Of a DNA stretch of 64,000 bases, positions 1 through 8,639 are shown piece by piece. The stretch covers positions 1 to 64,000 of the forward strand of contig CAMBHL010000001.1 of NCBI GenBank assembly GCA_945867155.1. Direction: 5' to 3'. Source of the DNA: an uncultured Eubacteriaceae bacterium. Its GTDB lineage: Bacteria; Bacillota; Clostridia; Eubacteriales; Eubacteriaceae. Under the pieces are notes generated by a model, which was given only the letters and a program-made list of their open reading frames with translations, did no database searches and was not told where the DNA came from. Position 1 is the stretch's first letter. Every line of letters starts with the position of its first letter. The translations under genes and the position numbers were made by a program.

Positions 1-8
1 TTGCAAAG

Positions 9-39
9 AAAAAAGTCCGAAGTAAAATCTTCGGACTTT
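9..39 (-). terminator. Intrinsic terminator after the NSS transporter gene
   Basis: A perfect 11-bp inverted repeat (12-22 with 29-39, 6-base loop) is followed on the minus strand by six T. It lies about 50 bases past the transporter stop codon and reads in that gene's direction. Confidence 0.8.
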
Positions 40-51
40 GTCGACAGTCTG

Positions 52-82
52 AGAGAACATTTTATAAAAATGTTCTCTTTTT
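52..82 (+). terminator. Probable intrinsic terminator for a plus-strand gene left of the window
   Basis: A 9-bp inverted repeat (52-60 with 70-78) is followed on the plus strand by five T. Its polarity fits a convergent gene ending just left of the window. It could also act on minus-strand transcripts leaving the transporter gene, although no T-run follows in that direction. Confidence 0.55.
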
Positions 83-86
83 ATGT

Positions 87-1499
87 TCAAAACCGCAATA
101 ACCACTGCCAGAATCCCGTTGATTGTAAAAACAAAATAACCATAATCACAGGCGCAACAAATTTAACCATAACCTTATAAATATTTTTTCTTTTAAAACT
201 CTTTCCATTTAATTCCATTTCGTCAATAATCAACTTGGGTTTTACAACCCATCCAATCAATACACAAGATAAAAATGATGTGATTGGCATCAACACACTG
301 TTACTTAAATAATCAGCTAAATCTAAGAGTTGTCCAACAGTCCCATTAGGTAATTTTAATTTAAAATAAAATACAGTATAGCCTAAAGTAATAATAACAG
401 TTGCAATACTATAGATAATAGTAAGTATTAAGGTCACTTTTTTTCTTGGCGCTTTAAAAATCTCAGAGCAATCTGCAACAAGTGTTTCTAATACTGAAAT
501 GCATGAAGTTAAAGCGGCGAAAGCAACCATAATAAAGAACGCTGCTCCAAAAATCACGCCAATTTTTCCCATGGCATTAAATACTTTTGGCAACGATACA
601 AAAATCAAAGACGGTCCCGAAGACATTCCAGATTTTCCTGCAAAAACATAAATAGAGGGAATAATCATAAGGCCTGCTAAAAATGCAATCAAGGTATCGA
701 ATATTTCAATCATATTAATAGAATGATTAAGATCAATATCTTTCTTCACATAAGAACCGTAAGTTACCATAATACCCATTGAAACAGATAAAGAAAAGAA
801 GAGCTGACTCATCGCATCAAGCAGTACAGAAAGGAATTTTCCAACTGTCATCCCACTAAAATCGGGAATAACATACACGGCCAATCCCTGTAATCCCGTC
901 CTAGTTACACCATTTTCTGTATGTTTTAACGTTAATGAAAAAATCGCAATTGCTATAATCATAAATAATAATATAGGCATACAAATTTTTGAGAATTTTT
1001 CAATTCCATTTTGAACACCTCTATAAACAATAACTGAAGTTAATATCATAAAAATAAGACCATAAATAATAGGCGATATTGGAGAAGTAATAAAAGATGA
1101 AAAATAATTGCTAGAAGCAGCGGCATGCCACTCCCCAACAAAATAAATGGTAATATATTTTAATACCCATCCTCCAATAACAGCATAATAAGTCATAATA
1201 ATGGCTGGAACCAGAAAAGTAATCCGGCCCAAAAATCCCCAACCCGGTTTAACCATCTCATATGCTTGAATAGGACTTTTCTGGGTATGTCGACCAATTG
1301 CGATATCATTTACTAATAAAGTAAAGCCAAAAGTCAATACAAGCACAAGATATATAATTAAAAATACACCTCCCCCATCTTTTGCTGCTAAATACGGAAA
1401 GCGCCAGATATTTCCTAACCCAACTGCTGAACCGGCAGCTGCCATTATAAATCCAAGTTGTCCACTAAAACTGCTGTGCGATTGTTTTTTTTGTATCAT
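87..1499 (-). CDS. Sodium-dependent transporter, neurotransmitter:sodium symporter (NSS/SNF) family
   Basis: This is a 470-residue polytopic membrane protein with 11-12 hydrophobic segments, the usual size of bacterial NSS proteins such as LeuT and MhsT. The first membrane segment carries the family hallmark G23-S-A-V-G-L-G-N-I-W-R-F-P35, the unwound helix that binds Na+ and substrate, followed by a glycine-rich stretch at about 42-45. The family imports amino acids using the sodium gradient; the substrate cannot be read from the sequence. The ATG is preceded by GGTGAGGA. The gene stands alone between the citrate synthase terminator (1576-1610) and its own terminator (9-39), so it is probably monocistronic. 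Confidence 0.93.
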   Translation of the reverse strand: MIQKKQSHSSFSGQLGFIMAAAGSAVGLGNIWRFPYLAAKDGGGVFLIIYLVLVLTFGFTLLVNDIAIGRHTQKSPIQAYEMVKPGWGFLGRITFLVPAIIMTYYAVIGGWVLKYITIYFVGEWHAAASSNYFSSFITSPISPIIYGLIFMILTSVIVYRGVQNGIEKFSKICMPILLFMIIAIAIFSLTLKHTENGVTRTGLQGLAVYVIPDFSGMTVGKFLSVLLDAMSQLFFSLSVSMGIMVTYGSYVKKDIDLNHSINMIEIFDTLIAFLAGLMIIPSIYVFAGKSGMSSGPSLIFVSLPKVFNAMGKIGVIFGAAFFIMVAFAALTSCISVLETLVADCSEIFKAPRKKVTLILTIIYSIATVIITLGYTVFYFKLKLPNGTVGQLLDLADYLSNSVLMPITSFLSCVLIGWVVKPKLIIDEMELNGKSFKRKNIYKVMVKFVAPVIMVILFLQSTGFWQWLLRF

Positions 1500-1575
1500 A
1501 ATTCCTCACCTCTAATCTATAGATTAAATAATTTATAATATATCATAAGTCCTTATTTTATTAAAGCTTTTATAA

Positions 1576-1610
1576 ATAAAAAAAGATGACAACGTATTTG
1601 TCTGCCATCT
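1576..1610 (-). terminator. Intrinsic terminator after gltA
   Basis: An inverted repeat of about 8 bp with one G-T pair (arms near 1584-1592 and 1602-1610) is followed on the minus strand by a run of seven T. It lies immediately downstream of the citrate synthase stop and closes the 4983-1620 gene run. Confidence 0.75.
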
Positions 1611-1619
1611 CTTTAATTT

Positions 1620-2951
1620 TTATTTTTCGTGCTTTTCCATTACGCTCATATACGCTGGACGAATAATTTTATCTGTACATATCAATTCTTCCATTCGGTG
1701 CGCGCTCCAACCAACAATTCTAGCCACCGCGAAAAGAGGTGTATAAAGTTCAATTGGAATATCTAACATATTAAATACGAATCCACTGTAAAAATCTACA
1801 TTGGCACAGATTGGCTTTTTATTTTTACGTTTTTCATTGATAATCTTCGGCGCAATTTCTTCAATATTTTCATATAACAGAAGATCGTTTTCCCGTCCTT
1901 TTTCTTGCGCTAGTTCTTTGACGTATTTTTTAAATATTTTTTCTCTTGGATCAGATAAAGTATAAACAGCATGTCCCATGCCATAAATAAGTCCTTTGTG
2001 ATCTAAAACTTCTCCTGCTAATATTTTTCTCAAATAATATGCAATTTCATCTTTATCCGAATAATCTTTCACATTTTGACGAATGTCTTTCATCATATTC
2101 ATAACCTTGATATTTGCACCGCCGTGCTTCGGCCCCTTTAATGAAGACATCGCTGCACTAATCGTAGAATATGTATCAGAGCCACTCGATGTAACGACTC
2201 TTGTCGTAAAAGTCGAATTATTCCCACCACCGTGTTCCATATGTAAAATCATAGCCGTGTCCAAAGTTTTTGCTTCTACTGGAGTGAAAGACTGATCCGG
2301 TCTTAACATCATGAGAAAATTTTCTGCAGTAGATAATTCCGATTTTGGATTATGCACATACATGCTGCCATCTAAATTTGTAAAAACATGTGCATGATAA
2401 GCATACACTGCCAACATAGGGAATTGTCCAATGAGTTGTATACATTGCCGCAAATTATTTTTAAGAGAAGGGTTCTTTGCATCTGGATCATAAGAGGCCA
2501 ACGTCAAAATAGATCGTGACATACTATTCATAATGTCAGAACTTGGTGCTTTCATAATGACATCCCGTACGAAATTAGTCGGCAATTTGCGGTAATGTCT
2601 TACTGCCGAAACAAAAGTTTTTAACTCTTCATCTGATGGCAGTTCTCCCATTAACAAGAGGTAGGCGATTTTGCCAAATCCCATCGCGTCTTCTGGCAAA
2701 TTGTTAATAAGTGTTTCAATACGATATCCTCTATACCACAATTCGCCCTCACACGGGACCCGTTTCCCGCCCACAACTTTTGTCCCATTTACAGCTGAGA
2801 TATTTGTTAATCCTGTTAAAACACCTTTTCCATCTGGATCCCTTAATCCTAAATTTATCCCATATTCGCTGTAAAGCCGCGGCGCAATTTCATCGTTTTC
2901 TTGACATATCTTAATTTGATGATCTAAATAATCCGACTGTTTTAAACTCAC
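1620..2951 (-). CDS. gltA: Citrate synthase
   Basis: The 443-residue protein condenses oxaloacetate and acetyl-CoA to citrate, here probably to supply 2-oxoglutarate and glutamate in an anaerobe. Family active-site residues are visible: His276 in KHGGAN, His327 in GMGHAVY and Asp386 in NVDFYSG, plus the substrate-site His240 in HMEHGGGNN. Length matches clostridial citrate synthases. The start codon is GTG and overlaps the TAG stop of the upstream TrmD-MarR frame by one base (TAGTG), with an AAGGAG site 7-8 bases upstream, so translational coupling is likely. No other TCA-cycle gene lies nearby. The adjacent MarR-type regulator makes local control plausible but unproven. Confidence 0.95.
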   Translation of the reverse strand: MSLKQSDYLDHQIKICQENDEIAPRLYSEYGINLGLRDPDGKGVLTGLTNISAVNGTKVVGGKRVPCEGELWYRGYRIETLINNLPEDAMGFGKIAYLLLMGELPSDEELKTFVSAVRHYRKLPTNFVRDVIMKAPSSDIMNSMSRSILTLASYDPDAKNPSLKNNLRQCIQLIGQFPMLAVYAYHAHVFTNLDGSMYVHNPKSELSTAENFLMMLRPDQSFTPVEAKTLDTAMILHMEHGGGNNSTFTTRVVTSSGSDTYSTISAAMSSLKGPKHGGANIKVMNMMKDIRQNVKDYSDKDEIAYYLRKILAGEVLDHKGLIYGMGHAVYTLSDPREKIFKKYVKELAQEKGRENDLLLYENIEEIAPKIINEKRKNKKPICANVDFYSGFVFNMLDIPIELYTPLFAVARIVGWSAHRMEELICTDKIIRPAYMSVMEKHEK

Positions 2952-4165
2952 TATTTTTCTCCTTCCAATTCAGAAGTAATAACCGTGTCAAGTTGTTTCA
3001 TTAAATCAAGCAATTTTATCATATTTTGCTGGCCAAATTTTTCAACAACATGGGTATAAAATGCTTGTGTCGTTTTTTGATGTTTTTCAATCAGTGCCTT
3101 TCCATCATCAGTAATCATGACGTAGGTCCCTTGTTCACCGTCACCGTCATGCTTCCAAATAACTAATCCCTTATCTTGAAGTGTTCTTGATAATTTAGAA
3201 ACATAGCGCATTGGACGATGTAAACTTTCAGCCAAATCAGACAAATAGGTTTTTCCACCGTAAATTGGGTCGTTCTTCTCATTTTTCAAGATTAAATTCA
3301 ATGCAATATATTCAGGAATCGTCATTTCACTAAAAAAATGAGAAAGTTCATTATTATTGATTAACATAAATCGACGATAAATCAATTCATTTGATAAACT
3401 TGAAATATCAAAATTATTGTGACCCTTTTGTTTTTCTGCTGTCATTTTAATACTCCTCGTAATAATATTAGAATAATTTTTTTGTCTTTCGCTATTTATT
3501 AATAAATCGGGACGGTATTTAGTTGTCATAATTACCGACTGCTCGTAACGCCATTCATTAATTTTCTTATGATTGCCAGAAAAAAGGATTTCAGGAACAC
3601 CGTATCCATCAATTTCCCGCGGCCTCGTATACTGAGGATACTCAAGTAAACCCTCAGTATTAAAAGATTCTTCTTTTAAACTTGATGCTTTAACATTGCC
3701 ATCTAGTTGACGCAGTACAGTATCGGCTACTATCATTGACGGAAGCTCCCCTCCTGTCAACACATAATCTCCAATAGAAAGTTTTAAATCAACATGTTGC
3801 ATAACACGTTCATCTATACCTTCATAGTGTCCGCATATTAAAACAATGTGACTTAAAGATGAAGCGAATTGCTGCGCAATTTTTTGATTATACGGATATC
3901 CAGAAGGTGTCATCATAATCGTATAAGTATTCTCTGTTTGAAGGGATTTCAACGCATTCACAATAGGTTCATATCGCAGTATCAGTCCTGCACCACCGCC
4001 ATACGGTGAATCATCTATCTTACGATAACATCCTTCAACGAAATTGCGAATATCCACAATATTTATTCGCGCCGTTTTCGTCTTGATCGCCTGTTGTACA
4101 ATATGCGAAGATAAAAATCCTGCAAAATCTTCCGGGGCTATCGTTAAAATATCTATATTTAGCAT
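2951..4165 (-). CDS. TrmD paralogue fused in frame to a MarR-family regulator
   Basis: This is one open frame of 404 residues with two unrelated parts. Residues 1-238 are a tRNA (guanine-N1-)-methyltransferase: DDSPYGGGAG (51-60), the SAM-knot CGHYEGIDER (111-120), SIGDYVLTGGELP (130-142) and LLEYPQYTRP (173-182). Residues 241-404 are a complete MarR-type winged-helix protein, with recognition region about 305-345 and wing near DGDGEQGTY. TrmD normally stops near residue 235-245, and a canonical trmD exists at 18165-18872. The junction codon Met241 is preceded by GAGGAG, so the MarR half may also, or only, be made separately. The gene lies 2 bases after the lipoprotein gene and overlaps gltA. 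A sequencing error removing a stop codon between the halves cannot be excluded. Confidence 0.85.
   Translation of the reverse strand: MLNIDILTIAPEDFAGFLSSHIVQQAIKTKTARINIVDIRNFVEGCYRKIDDSPYGGGAGLILRYEPIVNALKSLQTENTYTIMMTPSGYPYNQKIAQQFASSLSHIVLICGHYEGIDERVMQHVDLKLSIGDYVLTGGELPSMIVADTVLRQLDGNVKASSLKEESFNTEGLLEYPQYTRPREIDGYGVPEILFSGNHKKINEWRYEQSVIMTTKYRPDLLINSERQKNYSNIITRSIKMTAEKQKGHNNFDISSLSNELIYRRFMLINNNELSHFFSEMTIPEYIALNLILKNEKNDPIYGGKTYLSDLAESLHRPMRYVSKLSRTLQDKGLVIWKHDGDGEQGTYVMITDDGKALIEKHQKTTQAFYTHVVEKFGQQNMIKLLDLMKQLDTVITSELEGEK
3443..3458 (-). promoter_or_regulatory. Internal ribosome-binding site and ATG for the MarR half
   Basis: On the minus strand, GAGGAG (3458-3453) lies 7 bases before an ATG at 3445, in frame with the upstream TrmD reading frame. 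Starting here gives a 164-residue MarR-family protein ending at 2951, the usual length of a free-standing MarR. The site sits at the domain junction, so it looks like the original start of an independent gene that later became continuous with trmD. Confidence 0.7.
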
Positions 4166-4167
4166 TT

Positions 4168-4983
4168 TTATTTAAGTGCTGGTGACATATCTTGTCCAAA
4201 CCATTTTATTACTAATTTTTCATAAGTACCATCTTGTTTAATCTGATGCAGTGCATGATTAATTTGTTTTGTCAATTTCTTGTTATTCTTTCTGCAGACC
4301 ACAACATAGTTTTCACTGGCTACGGGTTTAGAAACTATTTGATATTGATTTTGATATTTTTTTGAGAAATAAATCGCTTCAGATTCATCGATAAGCAGAC
4401 AATTAACACTACTATTTTTTAATGCTGCAAATGCAAGATCAATAGTGTTATATTTTTGAACATTTGAATGATCTAAATGCGCCTTTGCCGTTCCAGCTCC
4501 GCCACTATTAACTACTACACCAATTTTTTTATCTTGAATATCTTTTATATTTTCATTTTGATCATTAGAATCAATTTGTCCTTTTTTCTCGACAATCACA
4601 ATATTATTTGTAAAGTAATTATCAGACAAGCTAAAATTATCTTTTCTGGAGGATGTACGTGTAACAGAAGAAATGACGCAATCATATTTATTTTTATTCA
4701 TTCTATCAAAAATACTATTCCAAGATGTATTGATCCAAAAAGGATCTACTCCTAGTTTTTTTGCGATTGCATTTCCTAAATCAATTTCAAATCCTCTGAC
4801 ATTTTGTTTATTGTCAGTATAAGACATGGGCTCATGATTTGCACAAACGCCAATCGTTAAAGTCTTATCGGCTAAAGCACTTTCAGATGATTTTGATTGC
4901 TTACTGCAGCCGGATAATGGCAACGCGATAATTAAGCCAAAACAGATCATGATAAAAAGCGCATATCTTTCAATTTTCCTCAC
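4168..4983 (-). CDS. Polar amino-acid ABC transporter substrate-binding lipoprotein (SBP family 3)
   Basis: The 271-residue precursor has a basic N-terminus, a hydrophobic core and a lipobox L-S-G-C (Cys26), so it should be a lipid-anchored surface protein. The mature part has the family-3 solute-binding pattern: LTIGVCANHEPMSY near 44-57, GFEIDLGNAIAKKLG near 64-78, and a second lobe with DKKIGVVVNSGG. Such proteins deliver glutamine, cystine, arginine or similar solutes to an ABC importer. No permease or ATPase gene is adjacent, so it is an orphan here, or it works as a sensor. The start is GTG with a weak AGGGATA site. It ends 2 bases before the trmD-marR frame and probably shares its transcript. 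Confidence 0.9.
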   Translation of the reverse strand: MRKIERYALFIMICFGLIIALPLSGCSKQSKSSESALADKTLTIGVCANHEPMSYTDNKQNVRGFEIDLGNAIAKKLGVDPFWINTSWNSIFDRMNKNKYDCVISSVTRTSSRKDNFSLSDNYFTNNIVIVEKKGQIDSNDQNENIKDIQDKKIGVVVNSGGAGTAKAHLDHSNVQKYNTIDLAFAALKNSSVNCLLIDESEAIYFSKKYQNQYQIVSKPVASENYVVVCRKNNKKLTKQINHALHQIKQDGTYEKLVIKWFGQDMSPALK

Positions 4984-5018
4984 ACTTATCCCTCACTTAA
5001 AAATAAATGATGTTAATT

Positions 5019-5024
5019 ATTATA
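5019..5024 (-). promoter_or_regulatory. Possible -10 element upstream of the lipoprotein-trmD/marR-gltA run
   Basis: A TATAAT hexamer lies about 35 bases upstream of the GTG start at 4983. I find no good -35 hexamer 16-19 bases before it, so this is a weak promoter candidate that may need an activator or may be chance in AT-rich DNA. Confidence 0.35.
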
Positions 5025-5137
5025 CACTTTATAAATGATTTATTATAGCCAATTTAAGGAAATGAATAGAAAAAATATAAAAATTGATATATGATAGTAA
5101 ATAGTATATTTCATGAATAAATTTTAAAGAGGCCCTT

Positions 5138-5839
5138 ATGAAACGATTAGAAAGAACAATATTACTTCTCGGACCGCAAAAAGTGAAAAGACTTCGAAAA
5201 TCTCGTGTTGCCGTATTTGGCCTTGGTGGTGTCGGCGGATTTGCTGTTGAAGCATTAGCACGATCTGGTGTTGGTCAATTTGATCTCATTGATAAAGATA
5301 CAATCGATGAAACTAATATTAATCGTCAAATTATCGCGACACAAAGTACCATCGGACAGTACAAAACTGATGTTATGAAAAAACGGATAAGGGATATCAA
5401 CCCCAATACTGTAGTCCGTACCTTCCCTGTATTCTATCTTCCATCGACAAAGCAAATGTTCGATTTTACCCAATATGATTATATTATTGATGCAGTTGAC
5501 ACGGTAACAGCTAAATTAACACTTATTGAAGAAGCTTATTTTCACAACATTCCAATTATCAGCGCAATGGGGGCTGGAAACAAACTTGATCCGACAAAAT
5601 TTAAAGTAGCCGATATTTTTCAAACTTCGATAGACCCACTGGCAAAAATAATCCGGAAGGAACTTCGAAAACGCGACATTGATCATTTAAAAGTCGTATA
5701 TTCTACTGAAAGACCAATAAAAATCAAGTCTTCCGACTCATCAGAAAAAATCATCGGTTCTATTTCTTTCGTTCCTTCCGTGGCTGGATTGATTCTAGCC
5801 AGTGAAGTTATTAAAGATCTCACTAGTACTAATGGTTAA
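5138..5839 (+). CDS. tcdA: tRNA threonylcarbamoyladenosine dehydratase (TcdA/CsdL-type E1-like protein)
   Basis: This 233-residue ThiF/MoeB-fold protein has the nucleotide-binding G28-L-G-G-V-G-G, Asp52 and Asp54 in LIDKDTID, and the N-R-Q motif at 62-64. TcdA uses ATP to cyclise t6A37 of ANN-decoding tRNAs to ct6A. The N-terminal [11 protein letters not shown] start and the single-domain size fit TcdA better than ThiF or MoeB, which would normally lie among thiamine or molybdopterin genes. An RBS-like AAAGAGG precedes the ATG. It is convergent with uvrA and their ends overlap by 11 bases, with no obvious terminator between them. Confidence 0.88.
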   Translation: MKRLERTILLLGPQKVKRLRKSRVAVFGLGGVGGFAVEALARSGVGQFDLIDKDTIDETNINRQIIATQSTIGQYKTDVMKKRIRDINPNTVVRTFPVFYLPSTKQMFDFTQYDYIIDAVDTVTAKLTLIEEAYFHNIPIISAMGAGNKLDPTKFKVADIFQTSIDPLAKIIRKELRKRDIDHLKVVYSTERPIKIKSSDSSEKIIGSISFVPSVAGLILASEVIKDLTSTNG

Positions 5840-8639
5840 GTATCTGTTTTAAATAATACCCTGTATAAGACTTCGTATTTTTTGCAACTTCCTCTGGAGT
5901 CCCTTCCGCAACAATATTGCCGCCATTCTCACCACCTTCCGGTCCCAAGTCAATGATATGATCTGCAACCTTAATCACATCCATCTGATGTTCAATGACC
6001 ACAACGCTATTTCCGCGATCCACTAAAGTATGCATGATTTTAATTAATTTTGCAACATCATCCATATGCAAACCTGTCGTTGGTTCATCTAAAATATAGA
6101 GGGTATTTCCTGTATTTTGTTTTGATAATTCTGTTGAAAGTTTAACTCTTTGTGCTTCTCCTCCGGATAATTGTGTAGAGGGCTGTCCTAATTTAATATA
6201 GCCTAGTCCTACATCATGAAGTGTTTGTAATTTTCTTTTTAGCCGAGGTAAATTACTAAAAAATTCAAGGGCCTCATCGACTGTTAGATCCAGCACTTCC
6301 GCAATATTTTTACCTTTATATTTTACATCTAATGTTTCCCGATTATAGCGTGTCCCTTTACAAACCTCACAAGGCACATATACATCTGGTAAAAAATGCA
6401 TTTCTATTTTAATAATACCGTCCCCATGACAAGTTTCACATCTTCCACCTTTGACATTAAAGCTAAAACGTCCCTTTTTATAGCCACGTGCTTTCGCTTC
6501 ATTTGTGCTTGCAAACAAATCGCGGATCAAATCAAAAAGCCCTGTATACGTTGCAGGATTAGATCTTGGGGTTCTTCCAATTGGCGCTTGATCGATCGCT
6601 ATGATTTTATCAATATTTTCAATACCTGAAATACGTTTATGTTTTCCCGGTCTTTTATAACTATGATACAAATATCTGGAAATACCATTGTATAATATTT
6701 CATTAACTAATGTGGATTTTCCAGAACCTGACACGCCTGTTACGACAATCAGTTTTCCCAAAGGAAATTTAACATTTATTTTTTTTAAATTGTGCTCTTC
6801 TGCACCAAACACCGTAAGGAATTTACCATTTCCAGATCTTCTTTTAGATGGAATTGGGATTTGTTTTTCTCCAGATAGATATTTTCCTGTAATCGATCTA
6901 TCCGCTTTCACGATATCTTCAACTTTTCCTTCTGCAATAACTTCACCGCCGTGTACACCTGCTTCAGGACCAATATCGACAATCCAATCAGCCTCTCTAA
7001 TGGTTTCTTCATCATGTTCGACGACAATCAGTGAATTGCCTAAGTCTGTCAATTTTCTTAGGGAATTTAAAAGTTTGTGATTATCTCTCTGATGAAGACC
7101 AATACTCGGTTCATCTAATACATAAAGCACACCCGTTAATCCCGTTCCGATTTGTGTAGCTAAGCGAATCCTTTGGCTTTCACCACCAGAAAGCGTTTCA
7201 GCTGAACGGGATAACGTCAAATAATCTAATCCTACATCGATCAAAAACTGAAGACGATTTTTAATTTCTGTAATAATTTGATGTGCAATAAGTTTTTCAT
7301 GTTCTGTTAGAGAAAGATGTTTGAGAAATTTTAAAGCATCACAAATATGTAATTCCGTAAATTCTATGATATTTTTTCCTGAAACTGTAACTGATAAAAT
7401 CGTATCATTCAACCTTTTTCCGTGGCAGGCAGGGCAAGGAATATTTGACATATAACGTTCTATAAAACCACGCATCGTGTTTGACTTTGTCTCGCGGAAA
7501 CGTCTTTCCATATTATTAATTAAACCTTCAAACTTTGATGTATAAGTTCCTTTAAATTTCCCATCGTAAACGACAGTCATCTCATCGTCTGAGCCGTATA
7601 AGATTTCATTTAAACATGCATCCGTCATGTCTTGAATAGGCGTATCAAAATCATATCCATATTTTTTTAATAAGCTCTTTAACATCGATTGAAGATGACG
7701 GTTATCGTGTTTAAGTCCAAAAAATTTAATGGCACCCTCATTAATTGAAAGTGATTGATCTGGAATGAGCAGATCTTGATCCACTTCTTTATGAAAACCC
7801 AGTCCATTGCATACGGGGCACATACCATATGGATTATTAAAAGAAAAAGACCTTGGTTCCAATTCTTCCATAGAAAATCCACAGTCTGGACAGGATAACT
7901 TTTCACTAAATAAATGACTTTTCCCATCAATGATTTGGCATTTTACCAATCCATCAGACATATTTAATGCAATTTCAACCGAATCAGTTAATCTTTCTCT
8001 CATGTTGTCTCGTTTTTTCAAGCGATCAACAACGACATCAATTTGGTGTTTGACATTTTTCTTTAATTCAATCTTTTCTGATAATAGATGCAGCTGTCCA
8101 TCAATAACAGCCCGAACATATCCATCTTTTTTTAATCTAGCAAGTAACTTTTTATGCTGTCCTTTTTCTCCCCTAACAAGAGGAGATAAAATCATAAATT
8201 TTGTTCCGCTTGGCAATTCCAGAATACGGTCAACTATTTGATCAATGCTTTGCGATGCAATCTCTTTACCACATTTCGGGCAATGCGGAATACCAATTCT
8301 TGCATATAATAATCTAAGATAATCAAATATTTCCGTTACTGTTCCCACTGTTGAGCGTGGATTTCTGTTTGTCGTTTTTTGATCAATCGATACAGCTGGT
8401 GAAAGCCCTTCTATTTTTTCAACATTCGGCTTTTTACTATTGCCCAAAAACATTCGGGCATATGATGATAATGATTCAATATATCTTCGTTGTCCTTCAG
8501 CATAAATTGTATCAAATGCCAGAGTTGACTTTCCAGATCCTGAAACACCTGTAAAAACAACTAATTGATCTCGTGGAATTTTTAAACTAATATTTTTAAG
8601 ATTATGTTCTTTTGCACCGACTACAGATATATATTTCAT
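5829..8639 (-). CDS. uvrA: UvrABC excinuclease subunit A
   Basis: The 936-residue protein is the damage-recognition ATPase of nucleotide excision repair and loads UvrB onto distorted DNA. It has two ABC modules: Walker [10 protein letters not shown] at 31-39 and again near 635, each with an LSGGE signature ([12 protein letters not shown] near 480, [12 protein letters not shown] near 820). Zinc-binding cysteine pairs are seen near 120 (CPKC), 250-280 (CPDC, CPVC) and 735-765 (CETC, CEVC). Length is normal. The ATG overlaps the uvrB stop as ATGA, so the two are translationally coupled in a ctpA-uvrB-uvrA unit. Confidence 0.97.
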   Translation of the reverse strand: MKYISVVGAKEHNLKNISLKIPRDQLVVFTGVSGSGKSTLAFDTIYAEGQRRYIESLSSYARMFLGNSKKPNVEKIEGLSPAVSIDQKTTNRNPRSTVGTVTEIFDYLRLLYARIGIPHCPKCGKEIASQSIDQIVDRILELPSGTKFMILSPLVRGEKGQHKKLLARLKKDGYVRAVIDGQLHLLSEKIELKKNVKHQIDVVVDRLKKRDNMRERLTDSVEIALNMSDGLVKCQIIDGKSHLFSEKLSCPDCGFSMEELEPRSFSFNNPYGMCPVCNGLGFHKEVDQDLLIPDQSLSINEGAIKFFGLKHDNRHLQSMLKSLLKKYGYDFDTPIQDMTDACLNEILYGSDDEMTVVYDGKFKGTYTSKFEGLINNMERRFRETKSNTMRGFIERYMSNIPCPACHGKRLNDTILSVTVSGKNIIEFTELHICDALKFLKHLSLTEHEKLIAHQIITEIKNRLQFLIDVGLDYLTLSRSAETLSGGESQRIRLATQIGTGLTGVLYVLDEPSIGLHQRDNHKLLNSLRKLTDLGNSLIVVEHDEETIREADWIVDIGPEAGVHGGEVIAEGKVEDIVKADRSITGKYLSGEKQIPIPSKRRSGNGKFLTVFGAEEHNLKKINVKFPLGKLIVVTGVSGSGKSTLVNEILYNGISRYLYHSYKRPGKHKRISGIENIDKIIAIDQAPIGRTPRSNPATYTGLFDLIRDLFASTNEAKARGYKKGRFSFNVKGGRCETCHGDGIIKIEMHFLPDVYVPCEVCKGTRYNRETLDVKYKGKNIAEVLDLTVDEALEFFSNLPRLKRKLQTLHDVGLGYIKLGQPSTQLSGGEAQRVKLSTELSKQNTGNTLYILDEPTTGLHMDDVAKLIKIMHTLVDRGNSVVVIEHQMDVIKVADHIIDLGPEGGENGGNIVAEGTPEEVAKNTKSYTGYYLKQILNH

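Noticed and set aside
2083..2914. Plus-strand ORFs of 67-70 codons inside gltA
   Set aside because: They lie wholly within a well-supported gene on the other strand, have no ribosome sites and encode no recognisable pattern. The same applies to the many other short opposite-strand frames inside uvrA, smc, lon and rel.
3430..3480. A frameshift or pseudogene break between the TrmD and MarR parts
   Set aside because: The frame is continuous and both domains are complete with their key motifs, so a broken gene is not supported. A lost stop codon from sequencing error remains possible and is noted in the feature.
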